Shown in pieces: positions 16,574 through 27,040 of a stretch of DNA of 64,000 nucleotides (its first letter is position 1; each line of letters starts with the position of its first letter). Location: positions 4,216,001 to 4,280,000 of the forward strand of contig NZ_CP152474.1 in NCBI RefSeq assembly GCF_039727615.1, written 5' to 3'. Source of the DNA: Leclercia sp. S52 (lineage in GTDB: Bacteria > Pseudomonadota > Gammaproteobacteria > Enterobacterales > Enterobacteriaceae). Below the pieces are notes generated by a model. The model saw only the letters and a list, made by a program, of their open reading frames with translations. It did no database searches and was not told the origin of the DNA. A program made the position numbers and the translations under genes.

Positions 16574-19039
16574 TTACTCACGATCTGAATCCTGTGGGTT
16601 AAGACGTTTGTGCGCGCGTTTTTTCAGTAACGAGTAGAGGCTCAGGCCAATAATCGACGCGAACAGCAGTCCAAAAATCGCCAGCATGGCGGAGTGCTGC
16701 GTGGCATACCACACCACCATCATGTACCAGGGCATCTGGCCGCTCGGGAACTGCGGGCCGACGCGGAAGCTGCGCACGCCGTTCTCATCGGTGATGATCG
16801 CGGTATCGCCGCGGATCCCGGCGTTGATGCGGGCGGAGTTGAGGTCGGTATGCAGACGCGCCAGCTGGGCGTCGTCGCTGCCAATCGCCATCACCACCAG
16901 ACGTTCCGGGTTCCACTGGGAGCGGAAGCTGACAAAGCCGCGCCAGGATTCGTTCGACGAGAAGTAGCGGTCAGCATCGACGCCGGACGCGTTCCAGTCG
17001 CCCTCCAGCAGACGCTGCGCTTTTTCCCACATTTTGGGCTCACGCACGCCAAAGCTGTGCTCGTTGCTGACAAACGGCGACTGCGCCAGCAGAGCGCGGT
17101 TAAAGGCGGTTTGATCCAGCGAGGAGACCGCCAGCACGTCGCTGTTGCTCAGGCGCAGCAGGTTCGCGCCGCCGGACGGCAGGCCAAACATCACACGGTT
17201 ATTGTTCAGCGCGGTGCCGGTGGCGTTACCGGAACGGGCAGAGAGATCCAGCAGGGTGCCGATCTCGCTTTCGCTCGGGTTCTCCGGCAGCAGCAGCACC
17301 GTCTGGGAGAAGTCCGCCAGACGGGTGAACGGGAACGAGGCACCCACGAAGTACGACAGGTTCGGCAGCAGCGTGAAGTGGCGCGTGTTGCTCAGATCGA
17401 TGCTCGAGTCTTCGTCGATACGGCTCTTGATGTTGTTATTGAGCAGGACGCTGCACGGCGCGGTCTCTTTGGTCTGGATATTGAAATAGAGCTGCAGCTG
17501 GTTGTCGCCGTAAATCAGGTACGGCTCCAGCGGCACCTCGACATTCTCCTGACGCGCATCGCCGCCGAGCTTATGCCACAGGCCTTCAAGCAGACCCTGT
17601 TTGTTGACCGGCAGGTTGCGCAGGAACGCGCCGTTGAAGGTCATCGACAGGTACGAACGCTGCTCGTCAATCCAGCTTTCGGACGGGAAGCGGTAGGCCA
17701 CTTTCAGCGGAATGGTGTCGCCATCCCACATAAACAGATCCGGCGCGGCACGGAAGGCCAGGGTCAGCGGTTCGTGCCAGATGCCGGTCACCGTCAGGCT
17801 CTGATCCTTACGCATCAGCTCGCTCAGCAGCACCGGGCGATCGGTCGAGATCCAGCGCGGGGCATCGTAAGGCTTGCTGACCGGGATGTTCTGCGCCTCA
17901 ACCGGCAGGCTGGTGGTCTGGCCGTTGAACTGCCCGCGGGTCAGACGGTACGCGGCACTTTTCAGCTGCTGCTCGTTGTTCCCTACCACCAGCAGCAGCT
18001 TGTAGATCGGGTTGCCGGGGTTATCCACCACCTGCAGCGTGGCCCCGTTCGAGGCCGGCAGCGTTAAGCCGCCGATGGACTCACCCGGTTTACCAAACAG
18101 GATGCCGTTTTTCTCCGGCAGCTGATCGTGTAATGCATCAAAGGCGATGCCGCGATAGTCCGCTTCGATACCCAGCCAGGAGGCGATCAGCGCTGCGGCG
18201 CCCACCTGCTCCGGCAGGGTTTTGGCCGGGAACGCGAAGGTCAGCGTGGTCGGCGTCATCTGCATTTCGTCGAGGAACGGACGCGGGAAGTGGCTGAGAT
18301 CCGCAGCAATGTTCAGCTGCTGCGCCTCCAGGTCCAGCCGCGTGTTCGGCATGATGGTGACCTGGTAGCTGTCGGACAGATCGCGCTGGCACAGCAGCGC
18401 ATCACCGTCGTTAATTTTAAAGCTGATGTTGTTGCGGGATACCACCATCGCCGCCGGGATATCCAGCTGATAGCTGGAGACATTGCTGTCGGCGGAGCCC
18501 AGCGGCACCGTCCCCAGCGGCTGGCCGTTGAGCATCAGCTGCAGGGTGGTGTTACGTGCCGCCATCGCCGGAGAGACCTTCAGATTCAGCTCCAGCTGAG
18601 CGTTGGTGATCACCTGGTCCGCCGAGAGGGTAAAGTCGATCCCGCCCTGCAGCTGGCCGCCGCTCAGCACCACGCCGTTTGGCTGCCCCATCTGGGCAAC
18701 GGAGATGCTGGTGGTGGTGCCGGGGGTGATGCCCATCGGTGCCGCAGACGCGGCATCGGGTGTCGGTATCGCAGGCGCGGCCTCAGGCACCGGGGTCGTC
18801 TCGGTGACCGGCGGGGTCTGGAAGGCAGGCAGCGTGTCGGGGGCGGGCAGCGTAGCCGGAGCCGTTTCGGCCGCAGCAGGCGTTGCATCAGCAGCAGGCT
18901 GCGCCGCATCCGTTACCGGCGGCGGGAGATCCACCGGCAGCAGCGATTCCACGGTGGTCGGCTCTTCCGCCGTCACCGGCTGCACCAGCACGCCGAACAT
19001 CAGCGCCATCTGCAGCGCTTTACGGGTCATCCCTTTCAT
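16574..19039 (-). CDS. bcsB: Cellulose synthase periplasmic subunit BcsB
   Basis: The 821-aa protein has a signal peptide (about residues 1-24), then a Pro/Ala/Thr-rich linker (about 30-110) longer than usual, the repeated carbohydrate-binding and flavodoxin-like domains, and a single C-terminal anchor helix (AIFGLLFASIIGLSLYSLL) that docks on BcsA. It guides the glucan through the periplasm. The ATGA overlap with bcsA at 19036-19039 indicates coupling. Confidence 0.94.
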   Translation of the reverse strand: MKGMTRKALQMALMFGVLVQPVTAEEPTTVESLLPVDLPPPVTDAAQPAADATPAAAETAPATLPAPDTLPAFQTPPVTETTPVPEAAPAIPTPDAASAAPMGITPGTTTSISVAQMGQPNGVVLSGGQLQGGIDFTLSADQVITNAQLELNLKVSPAMAARNTTLQLMLNGQPLGTVPLGSADSNVSSYQLDIPAAMVVSRNNISFKINDGDALLCQRDLSDSYQVTIMPNTRLDLEAQQLNIAADLSHFPRPFLDEMQMTPTTLTFAFPAKTLPEQVGAAALIASWLGIEADYRGIAFDALHDQLPEKNGILFGKPGESIGGLTLPASNGATLQVVDNPGNPIYKLLLVVGNNEQQLKSAAYRLTRGQFNGQTTSLPVEAQNIPVSKPYDAPRWISTDRPVLLSELMRKDQSLTVTGIWHEPLTLAFRAAPDLFMWDGDTIPLKVAYRFPSESWIDEQRSYLSMTFNGAFLRNLPVNKQGLLEGLWHKLGGDARQENVEVPLEPYLIYGDNQLQLYFNIQTKETAPCSVLLNNNIKSRIDEDSSIDLSNTRHFTLLPNLSYFVGASFPFTRLADFSQTVLLLPENPSESEIGTLLDLSARSGNATGTALNNNRVMFGLPSGGANLLRLSNSDVLAVSSLDQTAFNRALLAQSPFVSNEHSFGVREPKMWEKAQRLLEGDWNASGVDADRYFSSNESWRGFVSFRSQWNPERLVVMAIGSDDAQLARLHTDLNSARINAGIRGDTAIITDENGVRSFRVGPQFPSGQMPWYMMVVWYATQHSAMLAIFGLLFASIIGLSLYSLLKKRAHKRLNPQDSDRE

Positions 19040-21157
19040 ACAGCAGTGTCCTCGTTGGCGTTATTCCCGCGGCGGGCGTTCTCATGGCGATGACGACGCT
19101 TTTCACGACGGTCCTTCCAGGTCAGCCAGAACAGATCGAATACGCTGCGAATAATGATAAACAACGAGCGGAACGGGTTGTCCTGCGCTTTTGGCGGGTT
19201 GATCCACGCATCGGCGCGGGCCAGTACAACGCGCACCAGTTCGCGACGGCGGTCCAGCGGGATCTCGGCAAACATCAGGCGAATGTACTGCTCATCGTGG
19301 GCAATCACGCTCACCGGAATACTGATGGCCCCGGACTGCAGCTGCAGCTCGATCTCTTCGATTTCATCGGTCAGGTGACGGTCATCCACCACCGCAATAC
19401 GGCAGCCGCCCATGGAGAGATCCAGGGTGTGGCTGCGCGAGGAGATGCCGCTGGCGTAGTGGATCACCACCGGCACGTTGGCATCAATACGGATGGTTTT
19501 ACGCGTCTGACGGGTCTCACGGGCCACGGCAATGGCGGCCAGCAGGAAGATCAGGCTGTAGAGGCCCCAGCCGACGTTGAGGGCGATAACCATCGGATCG
19601 ACGCCAAAGTAGTCATGGCCGACAGCACGCACAATCCCGGCCACCACCCCTGCCGCCAGCAGCACGGCGATGATCAGGTGCGGGCGGACAATGCTGAAAT
19701 CGAAATAGCCGACGTCCAGCAGCGCGCCTTTATCGGTCACGTTGAATTTGCCGCGTTTCGGGAAGATCAGGGTAATCACCGTCGGCAACACCAGGTGGAA
19801 AGCCAGCACCAGGTCGTAAATCTCCCCCCCAGAAGCTGTAGCGGAAACGCCCGTTGACCCGCGAGTTCACATAGATACAGAGGAACAGGTGCGGCAGCAT
19901 GTAGGCGAAAATCAGGCTCGCCGAGGAGTGGATAATGTTCAGGTTAAACAGCAGGTACGCCAGCGGCGCGGTGAGGAACGCCACGCGCGGCAGCGCAAAC
20001 TGGAACGAGAGCATGGCGTTGAGGTAGCAAAGGCGCTGCTGCCACTTCAGGCCCCGGCCCAGCAGAGGGTTATCGACGCGCAAAATCTGCGTCATGCCGC
20101 GCGCCCAGCGGGTACGCTGAATGACGTGCACCACCAGACGCTCGGTCGCCAGCCCTGCCGCCAGCGGAATATCGAGATAGGCTGACTTCCAGCCCAGACG
20201 CTGCATCTTCAGCGCGGTGTGGGCATCTTCGGTCACGGTCTCAACCGCAAAGCCGCCAATCTCCTCTAACGCGCTGCGACGGATCACCGCGCAGGAGCCG
20301 CAGAAGAAGGTGGCATTCCAGTTATCGTTGCCGCGCTGGATCTGCCCGTAGAACAGCTGACCTTCGTTGGGAATATCGCGGCCCGCGGAGAGGTTACGCT
20401 CGAACGGATCCGGCGAGTAGAAGTAGTGTGGAGTCTGCATGAGCGCCAGACGCGGATCCTTCAGGAAGGCTCCAACCGTCGCCTGCAGGAAGATACGCGT
20501 CGCCACGTGGTCGCAGTCAAAGACGCAGATCAGCTCGCCTTTGGTGAGCTTCATGGCGTGGTTGAGGTTGCCCGCTTTGGCGTGGGAGTTGTCGTTACGC
20601 GTGATGTACCCTACCCCGACGTTGGCAGCAAATACCGCAAACTCGTTGCGTTTACCGTCATCCAGCAGGTAGATCTTGAGCTTGTCTGCCGGGTAGTCCA
20701 GGCACTGCGCCGCCAGCACCGTATCGCGCACCACGTCCAGGCTTTCGTTGTACGACGGAATATAAATATCCACCGTCGGCCACTGCGCCATATCATCGGG
20801 CAGCGGGACGATCTTACGCTGGAGAGGAAACAGGTTTTGCAGATAACTTAAAATAATGGTTATCCAGATATAGAGTTCGGCAAGAAATAACCCGATGCCG
20901 AGTATGGCTTCTATTTCGGAATTAAAGTGCAGCGTCTGCGTGGCCCGGAACCAGATATATCGTGTGGACATTAGCACCGCCACAATCATCATAATGACCG
21001 ACACACGGTGATGTTTGCTAAAGCCCAACAGCATCAGCGCCCCAATGCTGATTAAGCCGAAGATATACTGCTTCTGGCTATCCATTGGGGTGATAATAAT
21101 TAATACGGCGATGGGTGCTAAGACCAATAGCAGTAAATAAAACAGCGCCTTTTTCAT
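19036..21157 (-). CDS. bcsA: Cellulose synthase catalytic subunit BcsA, with one +1 frame break
   Basis: This is the inner-membrane GT2 synthase that polymerises UDP-glucose to beta-1,4-glucan and is activated by c-di-GMP. Motifs: DDG (165-167), DCD (213-215), TED (308-310), QRTRW (346-350), several membrane helices, and a C-terminal PilZ domain (RQTRKTIR then DLSMGGCRI). The frame breaks at 19824-19830, a run of seven C where six would restore ...RYSFWGEIYDLVLAF. With one base removed the gene is 707 codons (706 aa). Breakage by consensus error is more likely than a true mutation. It is shorter than E. coli BcsA (872 aa), as in other bcsD-type operons. Confidence 0.92.
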
Positions 21158-21177
21158 AGGACGTCCTGAAATTGTCG

Positions 21178-21984
21178 TCAGAAACTGGAGGTTCTCAGAT
21201 TGGCGTGCACGGCGCCGTCACCCACCTGGATACCCAAAATACCCGCGATACGCTTACTCACCAGCTCGATATCAAACGCAGCCGCCGAGGTGGCGCTGAA
21301 ATCCAGTATCGATTGCTGTGAGGCATTGGCCTCAGGCACGCTTTCATCCCGGTTGATCACACCCAGCAGGCGGTCACCGAGGCGTTGCTGTAAGAAGGCG
21401 GTGACGTCACGGCTGATATGGCGCCGGTTGTCACTCTGGTTCACCAGGAAATAGTATCCGGCCTTGTTATTTGGCGGTTCGCCGCCGGTCAGCCGGTGGT
21501 TTTCGATGTGGGGCAGCAGGGACAGGGAGGCGGTGTCGGCCAGTAACGTCACCAGATGCAGGTCGGCCAGCGGCGAGATCGCCTTCAGCGCCGGGTTCGG
21601 CCCTGGAGGGAAGTCGGCCAGGATAATCAGCCCCGGATAATTCAGCAGAGAGCTTAAGCCTCGCGCCAGGAAATTGCTGTCGCTGGTGAGGTTATGCTCA
21701 AAGATCAGGCGCTGTTCTTCCGTCACTTCGCCATAGGGCAGGACGAACATATTGCTGCCCGCCGTCAGCACCGACTGGCTCCAGTCTGCCGACTCATTGG
21801 CACGCGCAACGTAGCCACGTCCGTCCGACAACGGCACGCCAAAGTGCAGACGCAGCGCGTTCTGTACATCGAAGTCAATGGCCAGAACTTTATTGCCGGA
21901 ACGTGCCAGAGCATAAGCGAGGTTGGCCGTGACCGTGGTTTTCCCTACTCCGCCTTTTGGCGAGCAAATACACACTAACGGCAT
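21178..21984 (-). CDS. bcsQ: ParA/MinD-like ATPase BcsQ
   Basis: The 268-aa SIMIBI ATPase has the deviant Walker [11 protein letters not shown] (residues 8-17) and the downstream [10 protein letters not shown] motif. BcsQ localises cellulose synthesis to the cell pole in E. coli and is needed for secretion. It overlaps the end of bcsO by 10 bases and precedes bcsA by 20 bases. Confidence 0.92.
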   Translation of the reverse strand: MPLVCICSPKGGVGKTTVTANLAYALARSGNKVLAIDFDVQNALRLHFGVPLSDGRGYVARANESADWSQSVLTAGSNMFVLPYGEVTEEQRLIFEHNLTSDSNFLARGLSSLLNYPGLIILADFPPGPNPALKAISPLADLHLVTLLADTASLSLLPHIENHRLTGGEPPNNKAGYYFLVNQSDNRRHISRDVTAFLQQRLGDRLLGVINRDESVPEANASQQSILDFSATSAAAFDIELVSKRIAGILGIQVGDGAVHANLRTSSF

Positions 21985-22592
21985 GAAGCGATTTTCTCCA
22001 GGAGCGGTTGTAACGGAAGATCTTTGACCGGATGGCTGGCAGTCGCGGACGTTTTGGTCGCGAACAGCTGTTCAAAGCGCACCGGCTCCGCCGGTTTGGG
22101 CGGAGTCACTGTCTCAGCAGGTGCGGGTACAGGTGCAGCTACCGGCGCGAGCGCGGGTGCTGGATGGAATGCAGATGGCGCCGCCGCGACAGGCGTCTCT
22201 TTCACGGGCGCGTGAGGGGTCGCCTCAGGGCGCAGCTGATCGAACAGAGAAGGTGCCGCCGGGTTAAGCTGCGTCTGCGCCGCTTTCTCTGCGCTGTCAG
22301 CATTTAAGCTCTGCAGGATAGACGGGGCTGAACCGGCAGGCTCCGCCACGGGCGTCTTCGTCAGGCTGGCAAAAGCCGCATCCAGTTCGCCGGGTTTAAC
22401 GGCCTGCGGCACGGGCACCGCAACGCTACCGGCCTTAGCCAGCGCCGCGTCACTGTCCACACCTGCCAGCTGGTTGATAATCGCCCAGCCGCTGTTCGAC
22501 GCCTGCTTGTTTTGCGCCGACAGATCCTTGAAATGGATGTCGCCCGTGCGCGTTTTATCCTTGAAACGCTGCAAATCATCATAATTTTTCAT
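21975..22592 (-). CDS. bcsO: Cellulose biosynthesis protein BcsO
   Basis: The 205-aa protein has an N-terminal conserved segment ([27 protein letters not shown]) followed by a long Pro/Ala/Val-rich unstructured region and no membrane segment. This matches BcsO, a poorly understood proline-rich cytosolic factor found in type I bcs operons. It is the first gene of the bcs operon; AAGAG lies nine bases before ATG 22592. Confidence 0.85.
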   Translation of the reverse strand: MKNYDDLQRFKDKTRTGDIHFKDLSAQNKQASNSGWAIINQLAGVDSDAALAKAGSVAVPVPQAVKPGELDAAFASLTKTPVAEPAGSAPSILQSLNADSAEKAAQTQLNPAAPSLFDQLRPEATPHAPVKETPVAAAPSAFHPAPALAPVAAPVPAPAETVTPPKPAEPVRFEQLFATKTSATASHPVKDLPLQPLLEKIASCR

Positions 22593-23041
22593 GGTATTAC
22601 TCTTGATTCACAAGTCAGTATTTTTGTTTCCTGCATGACTTTGCCAGGGACAACCTTTTTGTGGGAATACGAACATGTAAAGGGGATCGGTGATTAACAA
22701 TCGTCATCCATAGAGAACATCCCTTTACGGGCACTCATATTTGTATAGCAGATGTTCTAATGCATATTACGTAGAGCTAATACTATGTACAAGCTTATCG
22801 ACAGATCGCGCAATTTCTCCACTTTCCGTCCTCAATAACCCATAACATCAAGATTAAATGTCGTTTTATTCTGACTGAATAAAATATTAATCCGGCGATA
22901 ATGTAGCATGAGAAACATAATACCAACAGGTAACTATAACCACGGTGTATGAAAAAGACGCTGAATGGCTTCGAGGGAGCAGGCGTTTTAAAGGTCGCTA
23001 AGAAGATCGGGTGATGTGGTAGAAATCGGATGGGGAGAAAC
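22593..23041. other. bcs upstream region
   Basis: About 450 AT-rich bases lie between bcsO and the lipoprotein operon, both transcribed leftward. This should hold the bcs promoter. No bcsR, bcsE, bcsF or bcsG gene is present here. I see no confident -10/-35 pair or regulator site. Confidence 0.5.
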
Positions 23042-23065
23042 GATCCCGGCATGCAGGCCGGGATC
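23042..23065 (-). terminator. Hairpin after the lipoprotein operon
   Basis: GATCCCGGC and GCCGGGATC form a perfect nine-base stem around a six-base loop just after the DUF799 stop. On the minus strand it is followed by GTTTCT, a weak T run. The stem belongs to the same sequence family as the hairpins in the CDI region (25499, 29455, 31829, 38411). Confidence 0.75.
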
Positions 23066-23073
23066 GGAGGTCA

Positions 23074-23736
23074 TTACAGGGCAGTCTGTCCGTATTTTGG
23101 CGAACGAGGCCCGTATAACAAACCGCCAGGGCCCGCGCTGAACAGACGAGCGCTGGTCACCTGAGCAACATCATGCGCTTTATCCGTGGCAGAGTGTGCA
23201 ATCTGGGTCACCGCCGCGTTTATCAACATTCCCAATATGCCACCGCCATTATTACTCTGGCCCTCATTGCTTGAGGCCGTGGCAACGCCTTTCCACAGCT
23301 CTTTCCCGGTGCGTAAATCCACTAAACGCGCCGCTGCGCTCACGCGCGTGTCGCTGCTGATCACCTGGTATGAGGTGCCATAATCGGTGAGGGTGATGTA
23401 CATCACCGCATCAGCGCCAAAGATATCGTGCAGTTTTTTCAGCGGGACCGCGCTGATATCGTCCGGGTTGGTTACGCCGTTTTGTTTAAACGTCTCTTCC
23501 ACGACCGCAACCGGGAACACGTAGTAACCAGATTCAGCAAGAGGCAGAGTGACGCTGCTCAGAAAGCCGTGACTGGCGTTCACGTCCGGCGAGGTATTTT
23601 TCGGCGGCAGCACCAGGATGCTGCGCGGTTTGCTTTCCCGGAAGGCAGAATAATCAGCGGGCGGTGTTTTATTGCTGGTGCAACCCGTAACGATAAGCGT
23701 CAATGCCAGAGTCAGGAGGGCTGAAATTCCCTTCAT
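23074..23736 (-). CDS. DUF799 (GNA1162-like) lipoprotein
   Basis: The 220-aa lipoprotein has lipobox VTGC at about residue 19. The mature part (RSILVLPPKNTSPDVNAS...) resembles the DUF799/GNA1162 family, a putative periplasmic partner of CsgG-like lipoproteins with a nucleotide-binding-like fold of unknown activity. It is the third gene of a CsgG/HfaB-DUF4810-DUF799 operon. The family is thought to form an outer-membrane secretion or transport complex; the substrate is unknown. Confidence 0.8.
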   Translation of the reverse strand: MKGISALLTLALTLIVTGCTSNKTPPADYSAFRESKPRSILVLPPKNTSPDVNASHGFLSSVTLPLAESGYYVFPVAVVEETFKQNGVTNPDDISAVPLKKLHDIFGADAVMYITLTDYGTSYQVISSDTRVSAAARLVDLRTGKELWKGVATASSNEGQSNNGGGILGMLINAAVTQIAHSATDKAHDVAQVTSARLFSAGPGGLLYGPRSPKYGQTAL

Positions 23737-23747
23737 GTTACGTCCCT

Positions 23748-24095
23748 TTATTTTTTCGTGGTCAGGAAATTAATATACGAAGCCGATTCCGGGTATTGCG
23801 TTTTTTCGGCATTAAATTCAGCCATCGCCAGCTCTCTGTTACCCGTATTGCTGTAGAGCATCCCAAGTTGGGCATGCACGCCGGGAGGAACAGGCTTGCT
23901 GCTTGCCCGTGACGTTTCAATCAATTTCTGCAGAGACGCAATTTGCTCCTGCGGGCTGGTTTTATTGGTGTAGTAGTCATAGACCGACTCCTGATAATCC
24001 CCCCACGTATAGATCTTTTGCGGCGTGTTGGTTGCACACCCTGCCAGCAGCAATAGTGCTGCGCCAGTAACGAGCTTATTTACAGTTGCCATCAT
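23748..24095 (-). CDS. DUF4810 lipoprotein
   Basis: A small lipoprotein of about 115 aa with lipobox LLAGC, then YTWGDYQESVYDYY, the signature start of DUF4810, and TPR-like helical pairs (EQIASLQKLIETS, LGMLYSNTGNRELA). Two adjacent ATGs (24095, 24092) follow AAGGA. It sits between the CsgG-like gene (gap 9 bases) and the DUF799 gene (gap 11 bases), so it is cotranscribed with them. Confidence 0.8.
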   Translation of the reverse strand: MMATVNKLVTGAALLLLAGCATNTPQKIYTWGDYQESVYDYYTNKTSPQEQIASLQKLIETSRASSKPVPPGVHAQLGMLYSNTGNRELAMAEFNAEKTQYPESASYINFLTTKK

Positions 24096-24104
24096 CAATT
24101 CCTT

Positions 24105-24782
24105 TTAATGTGTATTTGACGGGTTCCAGCCACCGTTCTCAGTCCCGGCCACCAGGTTATTGACCGCTTCGCGAATGGCGAGATCCAGCACTTTGCCGTT
24201 CAGCGTGGCGTCGTAGCTGGCCGTGCCGCCAAAGCCGAGCACTTCACGATTAGAGAGCGTATATTCACCCGCGCCCTGCGAGGAGTAGACCACTTCGGAG
24301 GTGCGGACATTGACCACGTTCAGGGCAACTTTCGCATAAGCCACCTGCGATTTTCCGCGCCCCAGAATGCCAAACAGCGCCCTGTCACCGGTCTCTTTAC
24401 GACCAAACTCCGTCACGTCACCGGTAATGACGTAGGTTGCGCCTTTCAGCTGCTGACGCTGACCACTGATGCCGGACTCGGTTTTGATCTCTTCCATGTT
24501 CGCGCGATCCAGCACGTTGAAGCGGCCGGTTTGCTGCAGGTGGGTAATCAAAATGGTCTTGGACTGGTTCCCCAGATGGTCGACACCGTCGGAGAATATT
24601 CCATTCATATAGCTGGAGCGGTTATCAAATTTGCCGACCGATATCAGGCTGCGCTGGCCCTGCCAGGCGGTGTTATAGGTGGCGACTTTCGCAACTTCGA
24701 CGGAGCGGGAGGATTCCGTGGCACAACCCGTGAGTAATAACGCGCTAAAGCAGAGCGAACTGACGATTCGTTTATTGACCAT
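24105..24782 (-). CDS. CsgG/HfaB-family outer-membrane lipoprotein
   Basis: The 225-aa protein has lipobox LLTGC (C20) followed by ATESS. The mature region contains CsgG-family features: ISVGKFDNRSS, THLQQTGRFNVLDR, and GATYVITGDVTEFGRK. CsgG homologues form outer-membrane pores (curlin secretion in E. coli, holdfast anchor in Caulobacter HfaB). There are no curli subunit genes beside it, and the DUF4810 and DUF799 partners point to the HfaB-like subgroup rather than curli CsgG. Confidence 0.87.
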   Translation of the reverse strand: MVNKRIVSSLCFSALLLTGCATESSRSVEVAKVATYNTAWQGQRSLISVGKFDNRSSYMNGIFSDGVDHLGNQSKTILITHLQQTGRFNVLDRANMEEIKTESGISGQRQQLKGATYVITGDVTEFGRKETGDRALFGILGRGKSQVAYAKVALNVVNVRTSEVVYSSQGAGEYTLSNREVLGFGGTASYDATLNGKVLDLAIREAVNNLVAGTENGGWNPSNTH

Positions 24783-25161
24783 GATATTTGAATTTCCTTA
24801 TAAAATAGACGAGACAATGGGTAATTTGATTACCTTTTCTCTCAGGTATTATTATGGAGAGAGCGGCATCCATTATGACAGGAAGTCATTCAATTACTTC
24901 ATATTTATCGTATTTTTTGGATTTTCTTTAGATTTGAGGGGATTTTGTGCAGCGGTGCGGTGTTTTTCCTTTAACGACCTGAACGTGGGCACATGCGGAT
25001 GCAAGGTACATTCAATCCTGGTCAGGTTAACAACGCATTTTTAATGGGATCGACTACGCAAAAAAATTATGCCCTCCATGAAAATGACGTGACGAGACAA
25101 GTTTAAACAACAGACTAAATTAATCCCTTTTCTGAAGAAAATTAATCATACCGATAACGAT
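24783..25161. other. Promoter region of the CsgG-like operon and upstream of the SymE-like gene
   Basis: About 380 bases, AT-rich, with divergent genes on either side. It contains no supported gene. A promoter for the CsgG-like operon is expected near 24800-24880 and one for the plus-strand gene near 25080-25150. Confidence 0.45.
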
Positions 25162-25617
25162 ATGGATTTTGGCAAACGGCTTAGACGCATCCATGAAGAG
25201 TTTGATAAAAGCGAAAAGGGTCAAAAAGATGAACTACAGATATTATTTGAAGCTGCAGGGTTCCTTTTACAAGAAGTAAAAGAACACGACAATTCAGTGT
25301 TGGAGCACCGTCCATTTTCGCCAGAGCTGTTAAAGAGCCTATACCTTCATCACCACATAGGATTCCTGCAGCCCCAGCCTGCACCTGAACGGTACTGGCT
25401 GGGAGAGTCGGAATTCAGCACCGACATGCCGGTCAAGGTCAGCGTGGAGCAGGGAAGATTGGTGATCGAGCCGGTTAAGGACTTACGGGTAAAAGAATAT
25501 CCCGGCGCGATTTGGCCGGGATCGTTGTTTATTCAATGGGCGTTGCTACATATTCATCAAGGATATGAACATTTTCAACATTACATTCTGGGTAGATCCA
25601 TTTGGCCCAATTGGTAA
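25162..25617 (+). pseudogene. SymE-like gene copy 1, altered at both ends
   Basis: The 151-codon frame has three parts. Residues 1-50 (MDFGKRLRRIHEEFDKSEKG...) match nothing I know. Residues about 53-107 (FSPELLKSLYL ... STDMPVKVSVEQGRLVIEP) correspond to the segments repeated four more times in the CDI region and resemble the C-terminal AbrB-like fold of SymE-family toxins (W..E.GF.T...V.V...G.L.I.P). Other copies stop after VKG; here the stop is lost and the frame reads on through the hairpin at 25499-25523 into DNA antisense to the adjacent immunity gene. It is probably a degenerate or chimeric SymE rather than a working one. Confidence 0.55.
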
Positions 25618-25843
25618 TAATCCATTCTGTGCTTAATGCTCTACCTTCGGTTGACGCACTCTCGATTGGTAAAGATATCAAAATCAGGCCAGCTTTGTGC
25701 CCAGACGATACAACTAAGCCATGAGTTTCAAATAAATCTATGACCATAAAATCAACCCATTCTTCATATGGCCAAACAGCAGGTAACCTAAAAACAGTTC
25801 CTCGCTTAATAGATTTATTTTTATAATCAATAAGTTTCATCAT
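25529..25843 (-). CDS. Orphan immunity protein G (Imm45-like)
   Basis: The 104-aa cytosolic protein has VFRLPAVWPYEEWVDFM and the later STEWIITNWAKWIYPEC, the pattern I associate with immunity family Imm45. It overlaps the end of toxin module G by four bases, the usual coupling of a CDI toxin with its immunity gene. It should bind and neutralise the colicin-like nuclease encoded just upstream. It is convergent with the SymE-like copy at 25162-25617 and overlaps it antisense. Confidence 0.75.
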   Translation of the reverse strand: MMKLIDYKNKSIKRGTVFRLPAVWPYEEWVDFMVIDLFETHGLVVSSGHKAGLILISLPIESASTEGRALSTEWIITNWAKWIYPECNVENVHILDEYVATPIE

Positions 25844-27018
25844 TTCACCTTTAGATCATGACCGCCTGACTTATCTATGCTGTTAGGGATTTTTTGCATA
25901 GAGAAATCAACTTCGCCTAAATGTTTACCTTTCGGGCTTACAGCCTCAAATCGCCCATGCTGAGTATCAAGTGCATATAAATTGCCATCGACTCCTCGAT
26001 AGACATATCGATTATTTAGTTTGGTCAGCTTATTGTCTTTCACCATGCCTTGTTCAACGATAACTTTATTAGCTGTTTCTTTTACAATAGCTACTCGTTC
26101 TCCTAGTAGGAGCCTGAACAGGCTCGCATCGAAAGCACCAACAGTATTCCCTGTAGCAATTTTTACAGTTGGATCAACCAATTTCCCATCAGCCGGTATT
26201 TTCTTACTGGGTAATATAATATCTGCCAGCAAACCACCCGCGGCTTCCAGCGCCGCCTGATTTCCGTCAGTAGCATGTTTAACCGTATCCGCCACCGCCT
26301 GATTCTTCCCGGCCAGGTCGCTCATGGCCTTGCTGCAATAGCTGTTACCCACTGCACAAGAAGCCAGCGCGATTGCCGCATCAGCTGCGTAGTCCGCTGA
26401 ACCTAATGCCGCATCACCGGTATCAGCAAGGCAATTGATAATGGCGTTCGCGATGGCATACGTTGTACCTTCACCCAGCTTTTCCCTGACCTGATTTTTC
26501 AGGGATTCAGCAGCCTGTTTCGCCGCTGCACGAGCCTGGTCACCACTCAACGAGTTATTCTCCGCCGCATTCTTCCCGGCCTGCCCCCCCGGCAACCGCA
26601 GACCCCGTGCTGTCCCCCGCCAGCACCCCGGCCATCCCCGCCGAAATCGTTGCCAGGGCGCTGACCGTCTACTTCTGCTCTTCACTCAGCTTCGACAGGT
26701 CGGTCACGTCAGGATATAACACACCCGCTATCACTTTCGCCGCCAGCTCGCCCGTGGCCGCGCCCGCGACACCTGCCGCTGCATTGTTACCCAGGATTGC
26801 CGCCACCTCCCCACCAGAATGGTATGGGCAATGGCCTTACCTGCGACATCATCCTCACCAAGACCAGAATGATGACCGATGAAGGAAGCCAGTTCCGATG
26901 CCGACGCCCCCGCCAGCGCACCGGCGATATCCATGGCCTGGCTGCCAATCTCGCTGATTAAGCCCATGGCCTGGATGGCTTCTGCTCCTTGTCGAATAAT
27001 GAAGAAGAAGCAAGACAA
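25840..27018 (-). pseudogene. Orphan cdiA-CT module G (colicin E3-like rRNase end, tentative)
   Basis: This 3' fragment of a cdiA gene lacks a start and signal. It begins within the conserved alpha-helical pre-toxin region ([14 protein letters not shown]), continues to AENN, then a helical entry region shared with module C ([13 protein letters not shown]...NQAVADTV) and a short basic end (YVYRGVDGNLYALDTQHGRF...GKHLGEVDF) that resembles colicin E3-type cytotoxic domains. The frame breaks at 26584-26590 (seven C where six are needed) and apparently again near 26810. The E3-like assignment would mean 16S rRNA cleavage; confidence in that is modest. Confidence 0.65.
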
Positions 27019-27040
27019 ATCCCGGCAAGCCTAGATTGTT

